Assembly (NCBI GenBank): GCA_023014485.1
Contig: JAJOZX010002357.1
Span: forward strand, 282,501 to 346,500
DNA from: Bathynomus jamesi
Taxonomy: Eukaryota > Arthropoda > Malacostraca > Isopoda > Cirolanidae
Length of the DNA: 64,000 bases
Reading direction: 5' to 3'
A program made the position numbers and the translations under genes. The notes under the pieces were generated by a model. That model was not told the DNA's origin, ran no database searches, and saw nothing but the letters and a program-made list of their open reading frames with translations. Shown here in pieces: positions 56,790-64,000 of this stretch; the stretch's first letter is position 1; each line of letters begins with the position of its first letter.

Positions 56790-58818
56790 CACGAAGGTCA
56801 AGCTGGTGGCCCCGCCTCTAGGTCTGGCTTGGTGGAGGAGCGAGTTGCTCTCTTGCGCTCTCCACCGCACATAGCCAGGTACACCCGGCTCATCTGGTAC
56901 CGTCTTGAGTCAGGCATCTAGTCTTCTCTTCAAGACTTCAGCTTTGACCACTGTAACGTTTCTGAGGTCCTTAGGAAGCTGGTTAAAAAGTCAGCCCTCT
57001 GACAACCAAGCTGTTTTCCTTCAGTGTTGAGGAGGTCCCTTGTCGGGCCTTTAGTTTGGGAGCACTACATATTCTGTATTTCCTATTGTCTAGTGTTGTT
57101 TGTATGGTAATTGAGTTTGGTTTGAGGTTTGGTACCAGTTTTTCGATCATTTTCCATATGTAGATTATGGTATATCTCTCTCTTCTTCTTTCCAGGGAGT
57201 ACAGATTTAGTTTACGGAGTCTTTCTCAGTAGTTGAGTTCTTTGCAGCCATCAATCTTGGGTGTGAAATGTCTCTGCGTTTCTTCTAGTTTATTAATTTC
57301 TTCCTTTTTATATGGGACGTCAAAACTGAGCAGTATTCAAGTTTTGGCATGATCAGTGTTCTCAGCAGGGGAATCATTACTGTCTTGTCCCTCCTTTTGA
57401 ACGTTCTTAGTACCTGTCCCGCGACTCTTTTTGCTTTCTTTATTGCTATCTGATTTTGTGTCTCGAATTTGGCATCATCGGTCATTATTACCTCCAAGTC
57501 GACCGCTTTCGTGCTTCTCTGAATTTCCTGTCTATCTGGAGCATAATATGCACTCATGCAGTCTGTTTAATTTCCTCATTTTTACCATATCTCAAGAGTT
57601 GAAATTTCTGGGTGTTAAATGTCATAGTGTTGTCTTCTGACCATTTTTATATTTTGTTTGTGTCCCTCTGCAAGGCCTCCACTTCATTTGCCTCGCTACT
57701 TTTTCTGCTGATCTTTGTATCGTCCGCAAATGATGTTACTATACTGTTGCTGTTAATTCCACTGTCTTTGTCTGTTAGCATGATAATGAACAGGAGTGGA
57801 GCCAGCACTGTACCTTGTGGCACTGAGCTGCGTACTTCTGATTCTGATGATGATACACCTTGAAATATGACGACCTGTAGTCGTTCTCTGAGGAAGTTAT
57901 AGATCCATTTTCCCACTTTGCCTGTTATTCCCATATGTTTCATTTTATGTGCTATTATCTAGGATATTGTTATAATGCTTTATAAGTTGTGATAAGCATG
58001 ATCTTCCCGATCGGAATTCGTGCTGATTTTCGTTGAATCTTTCCAGTGTCTCCAAGAAGTCATAAATTTTCTCTGACTATTCTCTCAAATAGTTTTGTGA
58101 GGTGGGACGTCAATGACTCTGGTCTATAGTTCTTTGCTTGAGATCTATCCCCGCCTTTATATATTGGTATTTCCCCAGTGTCTAGGGATATTCTCCATAT
58201 CCAGTATAAGAGTGTAGCTATTTCATTTTTACAGTTTTTAATTAATAGTGCGTTCCATTTGTCCGGACCAGCAGCTGACTGTGATTTCATTTGTCCTATA
58301 GCTCTCGCTACATCTTCCGGGGTAAAATCAAAGTCTGTTATACATTCTCCTTGCAATTTCTCTTCGAAAAATGCATCTATGTCAGGTATCGCTTTGTCAC
58401 TTTTTGGGGTACTGAAGACTGATTCATACTGGGTTCTCAATGTTTCAGATATTTCTTTTAGATCGTCTGTTAGTTGATTATTCCCTTTCCTTAAGGGCCC
58501 GATAGTAGCGCGCGTTTTTGTTTTCCTTTTCGCATAGCTGTAGAATTAGTTTGGATTTTCCTTTATTGCTTCTACGGTCTTTTCCTCTTCCCTGTCTGTA
58601 TGGCCCTTTATCAGAGTTTGTATTTCCCTATCGATACTCTCCAGTTTTTCTTGGATTACTTTCCTGGCAGTGTTGTCTTCGCAATTTGCTAACTTCGTTG
58701 CTACTCTCGTTCTTCTGCGGAATATTCTTCTCTTTTGCCTCTCTAGCCAGTTCCTCTTTCCTTTTGGCTGTGCTTTCGGAGCATATTTTTCCAAAATTCT
58801 CAACGTCTTTTCTCCCAA
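56790..58818 (-). pseudogene. LINE-C minus copy: linker, reverse transcriptase and tail
   Basis: Fragments: KYAPKAQPKGKRNWLERQKR (linker, 58546-58818); FFEEKLQGECITDFDFTPED and SAAGPDKWNALLIKNCKNEI, then IYKGGDRSQAKNYRPESLTS (58060-58440); the palm GVSSSESEVRSSVPQGTVLA and VTSFADDTKISRKSSEA (57647-57943) with FADD instead of YADD; AKRVAGQVLRTFKRRDKTVM and LIMPKLEYCSVL (57285-57557). The tail has HFTPKIDGCKELNYWERLRK and ERRRERYTIIYIWKMIEKLV (about 57100-57285) and FNQLPKDLRNVTVVKAEVLK (about 56950). Multiple frameshifts; inactive. Confidence 0.88.
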
Positions 58819-58896
58819 GGTTGTTAGTATTTCCTCAGTTGTCTTATTCCCTAAAGCTGTTTTCTACTCTATTTGGGCCATGTGTGATCTGATTTC

Positions 58897-59652
58897 TTAC
58901 CAATTTATGACCTTGGAGTTTAAGTTAAAAGCCCCAAATTTGTTTCTTCCTTCCGTATGTGTATTGTTTTTTAAAGTTATCGCCATATTTGTTGATAACT
59001 CGATTATATTGTGGTCTGAGATAATAGTTGGGGTTATTTTTATATCGGCAATCAAGTTCGTGTTATTTTTGAATACCAGATCTAGGCAGTTATTTTTCCT
59101 GGTATTTTCTGTTATCTCCTGTGTCAGCATGAACTTGTTCGTGAGAGCCATCAGCATTTTTGCTTGCTCCTGGTCCTCTCTTATGCCCCCCTTATCTTGT
59201 TGTATAAATATATTTCTACTCACCTTTTTTGTATTTTATAAAAATCTAAAAACGCCGCAGAGTATTATATTAGGGGATGGAGAATTTAGGGACTTTATTA
59301 GGGTTCTGATATCATCAATGGCATCACAAAATTTTTCATTTGGGGAGTTTGGAGGTCTATAGATGACTATCAGTACCACGTTTAGTTTCTCTATTTTCAC
59401 TGCAAGGGTTTCCACGAAGCTGTTGGATTTACTTATTGCCGTCTCTGTCATATGCCTCGCACGTATATAAATAGCACAGCCACCTTTACGTCTCGTTGTT
59501 CTGTCAGCTCTTAGTAAGTTGAATCCATCGATATGCAATTCTTTCTTATCAATACAGTGTCCGCAGTTATCGCAGTTTCCATGGCAATCTTTAAGATGTG
59601 TTTCTGTGAGGCATGCGATGTCCGCCCTTGTTTCGTCCATAAAACCTTTCAA
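58897..59652 (-). pseudogene. LINE-C minus copy: APE endonuclease
   Basis: MKGFMDETRADIACLTETHL (Glu motif) is followed by a Cys cluster DCHGNCDNCGHCIDKKE, then LLRADRTTRRKGGCAIYIRA, VIYRPPNSP and CGVFRFL. The last replaces GDFNFP of the plus copy and is followed by a stop at 59236. The rest (58897-59223) has NCLDLVFKNNTNLIADIKIT and IISDHNIIEL (SDH motif). The Asp of GDFNF is lost here. Inactive. Confidence 0.88.
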
Positions 59653-60006
59653 GTACGAAACTTTGTTTAGAGAATTGTTCGGTTTTATTCCTTAAATATT
59701 TGTCAGGACAATGTTTATGTTCTTTGTTTTGCATTGCCCCTTGTGCATTTTAAGTTTGTTGTCCTTTGGTTTCGCATGTTTTGTATCCTTGTGGTCCTCC
59801 TGAGATGGATCGGTTCCCGCCTACCTGTTCTGGTAGCTTCTTGCCATGAAGTGTTCCCGTTCGAGGGTTCCCAGCTGTGTCGGCTGCATATACTGTAGGA
59901 GACTTAGCAGCCGTATTGTGTCCGAGATGTTGAAAACATTTTGCCTGCTATTTGAGTTTTGTTTGCTATTTGTGTACATATTTTTTTTCTCACATTCCTT
60001 CTGTTG

Positions 60007-60776
60007 TCATTTGGAACTTGTCCTTTGTCTTTTGAACTTGTCGGGAGATGATGGTAGTAGCATTTTCCCTCGTACTGGCAGGTTCCATATGTTGCGTAGC
60101 TTGCAAATGACCGGATAGTAGAATTTGCATTTTCCACCAAATTTGCAGTGACCATTATTGTAAAAGTAGTTGCCTATAGGACGGTGTTCGTAAATACATT
60201 CTCCTCCCTTATATCTGCAAACTCCTTTCACATAATATTTACATATAGTTTCTTTCCTATTTTTACTCGGGGCCTTTGTTTTTGGTGGTTTCAGTATTGT
60301 TTCATTATTGTCTACTTGTTTTTTCCTATTGCTGCTAATGCCATTTGTTTGAAATATTTGGATTTGATTTTGTGCCTCTGTTTCCTCTATTGGTGCTTCT
60401 TTTATTTCTATTATTTCTGCTTTTTCTGTTTTGTTTTTTTCAATTCGTTTTTTGCAGTTTCCTCTCGTATTTTCTCCATTCCTTCTATTTTTTCTCTCTG
60501 TTCGCTATTCATAAACTCCTCTTTTGCCTTTTCCTCATAGTCTCGTTCTGCTTTAAAAACCGTAAACGAGTTTATTTCGATTATGCAGCTTTTACATAAG
60601 AACTTGATTCCGTTCAATTGTTTAGCGCCTGATATAAGAGAGATTTCTTCGTCGCTCCATCTCAGGCATTGAAATCCGACTAAGGTCTGGCAAAGATCGC
60701 AGCGAGTTGCCTTTGATTCATCCGTTTCTTTTTTACGGTATCCACAGGGTTGTATGAATTGATTTGCCATTGACAT
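60007..60776 (-). pseudogene. LINE-C minus copy: ORF1 with Cys-rich domain and CCCH fingers
   Basis: From ATG 60776 (MSMANQFIQPCGYRKKETDE) a Cys-rich domain follows: RCDLCQTLVGFQCLRWSDEE, then FLCKSCIIEI, with the spacing of a PHD/FYVE-like treble-clef finger as in the ORF1 of several Jockey-superfamily LINEs. A charged helix follows. After a decayed stretch, 60007-60231 encodes CCCH fingers (GVCRYKGGECIYEH, NNGHCKFGGKCKFYYP; the last His is mutated) and a shifted third finger. Probable RNA-binding protein of the element. Broken by frameshifts. Confidence 0.8.
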
Positions 60777-61247
60777 GTTTCTAATGGTATGTAAATGATT
60801 GTGCACAAAATATTAACTCAAAATGGTAATTTATTAGGTGAGGTATTTGATTTGACTTTAGAAATGAGGGAGGGAAGGTTTTTCTGTTATTTCGTGGGAT
60901 GGGGGATGGGGGATGTGGCACGCTGTAGATTCTCACTGATTGATGCCCTGGAGTCTCCCGCGGGGGATAACTAAGCGATATTGCCTTTCGATGGGCAGTT
61001 AGATTTCCTCAGCGAGGAAACACTCGGAAAAAACGTTGTATAGATTAAGTTGCTTTAATTTTATTTGCTTTATTTCGACATACGCCGCTATTTCACCACT
61101 TAAATAGGCATACGACTCTGTTCACTGAATATCCACTCAAAAATTGGCACAACTTAAAAAGGATTAACTGCTGGATTTTTATTGCAATATCACTTTTAAT
61201 CGGACTTCAAGGGAAACACGTGTGACCGTCACACTGGGCAGGACGGT
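60777..61247 (-). other. LINE-C 5' UTR-like segment
   Basis: About 470 bp upstream of ORF1 with distinct composition (G-rich 60880-60920), ending at (TA)n (61249). Internal promoter not identified. The plus copy lacks it. Confidence 0.5.
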
Positions 61248-61248
61248 G

Positions 61249-61260
61249 TATATATATATA

Positions 61261-61294
<34 letters not shown>

Positions 61295-61372
61295 TATCCC
61301 AGAAGAGTTCCTTGTTCCATGCACTGTCTGTGTGTATCATAAAAAACTCAGGGGACCATTCTGAGTTCATTC

Positions 61373-61454
<82 letters not shown>
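61249..61454. repeat. (TA)n tracts between head-to-head LINE-C copies
   Basis: Two AT runs (61249-61294 and 61374-61454). Between them is a short block (61297-61320) that is the inverse of the start of repeat R. Confidence 0.9.
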
Positions 61455-61456
<2 letters not shown>

Positions 61457-61460
61457 AATA

Positions 61461-62084
61461 CCGTCACAAAATGAGGCCGAAAACACACAGGCGACAAAGA
61501 GTGTAAAGACAACACACAGCATAAGGGCAACGAAGGACACAAACACAACTAGCACAAATAGCACAAATAGGACAAGACAAGAGGGCATTCAAGTAAACGA
61601 AGTAAAACTGTCCCCCAATAAGGAGGAAAAAACAAAAGCCAAGAGTAAATATGGGGAAGGAATTATATGCAGGTATTATATAAAAGAAAATTGCAGATTT
61701 AAAAGAGGACAATGTGTATATGAACATCCCCCAATATGCAATTTCTTCTATAATAATGGTCGTCGTTGTAAATTTGGAGACGGATGTAAATTCTACCACC
61801 CGGACATTTGCAGAACTTACGCAAAATACGGAACCTGCAAATTCGGGAATAAATGCTACTATCAACATCTCCCGACGGACTCAACGAACAAAGGAAAAAG
61901 TTTAAATGACAATAGGAATAAAAATAACAATAGGAACAACAATCGGAACACAATAAGCGAACAAGAAAATTTTGTCAACATCTCAGACACCTTACGAATG
62001 CTAAATGTCATCCACATGCAGTTGACACAGCTGGAAACCCCCGAGCCAAATCGCTACCGGGCAAGAAGCTACCAATACAAGTAG
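61461..62084 (+). CDS. LINE-C ORF1, N-terminally truncated, three CCCH zinc fingers
   Basis: Frame open from the (TA)n boundary to TAG 62082-62084. No suitable ATG at its start, so it is a partial ORF. After a Thr/Asn/Lys-rich segment come three CCCH fingers: [20 protein letters not shown] (C-x7-C-x6-C-x3-H), [21 protein letters not shown] (C-x9-C-x5-C-x3-H, only its second half shown matters here) and [20 protein letters not shown] (C-x8-C-x5-C-x3-H, the classic Tis11 spacing). An Asn/Arg-rich stretch follows and the protein ends [14 protein letters not shown] fingers bind AU-rich RNA in other proteins; an RNA-binding role for the element is inferred. Its 3' end overlaps ORF2 (-1 frame) by about 150 bases. 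Confidence 0.8.
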   Translation, partial: PSQNEAENTQATKSVKTTHSIRATKDTNTTSTNSTNRTRQEGIQVNEVKLSPNKEEKTKAKSKYGEGIICRYYIKENCRFKRGQCVYEHPPICNFFYNNGRRCKFGDGCKFYHPDICRTYAKYGTCKFGNKCYYQHLPTDSTNKGKSLNDNRNKNNNRNNNRNTISEQENFVNISDTLRMLNVIHMQLTQLETPEPNRYRARSYQYK

Positions 62085-63595
62085 GAGGAAACGGATCTCT
62101 TTCGGAGGATCATAGAGCAACGAATCAAGCGATATCGAAGGAAAACGAACTTGAAGTGCACAAGGGGCAACGAAAAACAGAGAACATAAAAATTGTCCTG
62201 GCTAATATTCAAGGAATAAGACCAAACCAATCACTCAATAAGGTTTCGTACCTGAAAGGATTTATGGACGAAACAAGGGCGGACATCGCATACCTCACAG
62301 AAACTCATCTTAAAGATTGCCAAGGAAATTGTGAAAACTGCGAACATTGTATTGATAAGAAAGAGATAAATATAGAGGGCTTCAACTTACTAAGAGCGGA
62401 TAGAACGACGAGACGGAAAGGTGGCTGTGCTATATATGTACAGGAAGGTCATATGACAGAGACGATAATAAGTAAATCAAACAGCTATGTGGAACTCCTA
62501 GCAGTGAAAATAGAAAAACTAAACTTGATAATAATAGTCATCTATAGACCTCCAAGCACCCCAATCGAAAAATTCTCGGAGGCCATTGATGACAATAGAA
62601 AGCTAATAAAGGCCATAAACCCTCCATCCCCCAATATAATGATCTGCGGAGACTTTAACTTCCCATTTATAAAATACAAACAGGTGAATAGGAATATATA
62701 TATTCACCAGGACAAGGGGAGCACAAGAGAAGATCAGGAACAAGCAAAAATGTTGATGGCTCTCACAAACGAGTTTATGCTGACACAGGAGATAACAGAA
62801 AATACCAGAAAACATAACTGCCTGGATCTGGTATTCACGAATAACACGAACTTGATTGCTGATATAAAAATAACCCCAACCATTATCTCAGACCACAACT
62901 TAATCGAGATATCAACAAATATGATGGCAGCATTAGAAGACAATACACATATTGTGGAAAGAAGTAAATTCGGGGCCTTTAACTTAAACTCGAAGACTAT
63001 AAATTGGGAAGCAATCAGATCGCACATGGCCCAAATAGAATGGAGAACAATTTTCGAGAATAAAACAACGGAAGAAATGCTAACAACTTTGGAGGAAAAA
63101 ACGCTGAGAATTTTAGAAAAATATGCTCCGAAATCACAGCCAAAAGGAAAGAGGAGCTGGCTAGAAAGGCAAAAGAGAAGACTATTCCGCAAAAGAAAGA
63201 GAGTGGAGGCGAAGTTAGGAAACTGCGGAGATAATGGCAGGAAAATAATAAAAGAAAAACTGGAGGGTATCGATAGGGAAATACAAGCCCTGATTAAGGA
63301 CCATACAGAGAGGGAAGAGGAAAAGGCGGTAGAAGCAATAAAGGAAAATCCAAAATACTTCTATAGCTATGCAAAAAGGAAAACAAAAACGCGCGCCGCT
63401 ATTGGGCCCTTAAGGACGGGAAATAATGAACTAACCGACGATCCAAAAGAAATATCTGATACATTGAGAGCTCAATATGAATCAGTTTTCAGTACCCCAA
63501 AAAGTGACAAAGCGATACCTGACATAAATGCATTCTTTGAAGAGGAATTGCAAGGAGAGTATATAACAGACTTTGAGTTACACCAGAAGATGTAG
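61934..63595 (+). pseudogene. LINE-C ORF2, endonuclease and linker, then frameshift
   Basis: Open from 61934, with no ATG before the endonuclease. APE blocks: KIVLANIQGIRPNQ (Asn), RADIAYLTETHL (Glu), a Cys cluster DCQGNCENCEHC, YRPPSTP, NIMICGDFNFPF (Asp/Asn) and TIISDHNLIEIS (Asp/His). All expected catalytic positions are kept. The linker includes KYAPKSQPKGKRSWLERQKR and ENPKYFYSYAKRKTKTRAAI. After EYITDFEL a missing base, compared with the minus copy (ITDFDFTPEDVARAI), ends the frame at 63595; the RT continues in the next frame. Confidence 0.88.
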
Positions 63596-64000
63596 CGAGA
63601 GCTATAGAACAAATGAAACTACATTCAGCTGCAGGTCCGGACAATTGGAACGCATTATTGATTAAAAACTGTAAAAATGAAATAGCTACACCTTTATACT
63701 GGATATGGAGAAGATCCCTAGACACTGGGGAAATACCGAGCATCTTGAAAAGAGCAAACATTGTCCCTATATATAAAGGAGGGGACAGATCTCAAGCAAA
63801 GAACTATAGACCAGTGTCATTGACGTCCCACCTCACCAAAGTATTTGAAAGAATAGTTAGACAGAAAATTTATGATTTCCTGGAGACACGGGAAAGATTC
63901 AACGAAAATCAGCATGGATTCCGATCAGGTAGATCATGCCTATCACAACTAATAGAGCACTACAACAATATCCTAGATGCATTGGAAGGCAATGACAACT
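63587..64000 (+). pseudogene. LINE-C reverse transcriptase (start), cut by the window end
   Basis: In the shifted frame: TPEDVARAIEQMKLHSAAGP, DNWNALLIKNCKNEIATPLY, PSILKRANIVPIYKGGDRSQ, AKNYRPVSLTSHLTKVFERI and NENQHGFRSGRSCLSQLIEH. These are RT fingers and first palm motifs of a LINE. No stop in this part to base 64000. The YADD/FADD box would lie beyond the window. Confidence 0.88.

Larger units (their letters stand above)
56737..61247 (-). mobile_element. LINE-C, near full-length copy, decayed
   Basis: Minus-strand order: 5' UTR-like (60.8-61.25 kb), ORF1 with PHD-like and CCCH fingers (60.0-60.78 kb), APE endonuclease (58.9-59.65 kb), linker and RT (57.3-58.8 kb), and a C-terminal tail and 3' end at about 56737 with terminal GAGGTGTATATA. 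About 4.5 kb. Several frameshifts are present. Same family as the plus-strand copy at 61455-64000 and the fragment at 36735-36925. Likely Jockey superfamily/CR1-like by the RT, not proven. Confidence 0.88.
61455..64000 (+). mobile_element. LINE-C, plus-strand copy, 5'-truncated; runs off the window
   Basis: Begins directly at (TA)n within ORF1 (no PHD-like part, no 5' UTR), so it is 5'-truncated. Contains the CCCH part of ORF1, a complete endonuclease with intact motifs, and RT up to the window end. One single-base deletion near 63585 shifts the ORF2 frame. Better preserved than the minus copy. Confidence 0.9.

Noticed and set aside
58518..59362. Hydrophobic plus-strand frames that look like membrane proteins
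   Set aside because: They are antisense of the LINE-C endonuclease and linker; the A-rich sense strand gives Phe/Leu-rich antisense translations.
61464..61868. 134-codon minus-strand Cys-rich frame
   Set aside because: Antisense of the LINE-C CCCH fingers on the plus strand.

Overview
This is a eukaryotic genomic window made almost entirely of transposable elements and simple repeats. I recognise no host protein-coding gene, rRNA, functional tRNA gene, operon or CRISPR array. Long AT and CT/GA microsatellites occur about every kilobase, CCTAA-type (arthropod telomere-like) words appear in several places, and the element families look invertebrate. A decapod crustacean, most likely a penaeid shrimp, fits best. 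That is an inference from composition, not from a diagnostic gene.

Layout, 0-21 kb. A palindromic foldback of DD41D mariner-type transposase lies at 1-905, and an internally deleted DD41D element at 1867-2630. A Tc1-type MITE is at 3731-3961 and a degenerate jockey-like LINE at 4843-6310. Hairpins and a MITE follow at 8.6-9.1 kb, a possible solo LTR ends near 10.5 kb, and a Tigger/pogo relic is at 10.84-11.43 kb. A broken, intron-containing DDE-type gene is on the minus strand at 13.1-15.6 kb. Then come a MITE (18.8-19.0 kb), a tRNA-derived SINE (SINE-A) and a full-length but dead Tc1 element (19.5-21.15 kb).

21-44 kb. LINE-B copy 1 (21.2-24.66 kb, minus) carries a 203 bp MITE with an 8 bp target duplication. 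Next are a hAT-like MITE (28.77-29.09 kb), a Tigger-like MITE (29.7-30.4 kb), more SINE-A copies, a mariner with two in-frame stops (31.97-33.3 kb), a LINE-C tail (36.7-36.9 kb), SINE-B copies and another possible solo LTR (42.0-42.4 kb). Much of 34.3-41 kb is AT-rich sequence in which I recognise nothing.

44-64 kb. This part is the most informative. A large inverted repeat (44.2-44.9 kb) abuts a second deleted DD41D element, which is split by a complete, apparently young Ty3/Gypsy retrotransposon (45,024-50,007; 468 bp LTRs with one difference seen; TTTT target duplication; intact gag and pol). LINE-B copy 2 (51.2-56.3 kb, minus) is split by a 2.37 kb DNA transposon (52,423-54,790) with CACTGG termini, a TTA target duplication and one uninterrupted 561-codon transposase-like ORF. 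Finally two LINE-C copies lie head to head (56.7-61.25 kb minus; 61.45-64.0 kb plus, running off the window). LINE-C has CCCH zinc fingers in ORF1, an APE endonuclease and a reverse transcriptase.

How the parts relate. The 3' ends of SINE-A and LINE-C share sequence, suggesting SINE-A borrows LINE-C machinery. The nested insertions give a relative chronology: the Gypsy element, the CACTG element and the 203 bp MITE are each younger than their hosts. The best candidates for active elements are the Gypsy element and the CACTG element.
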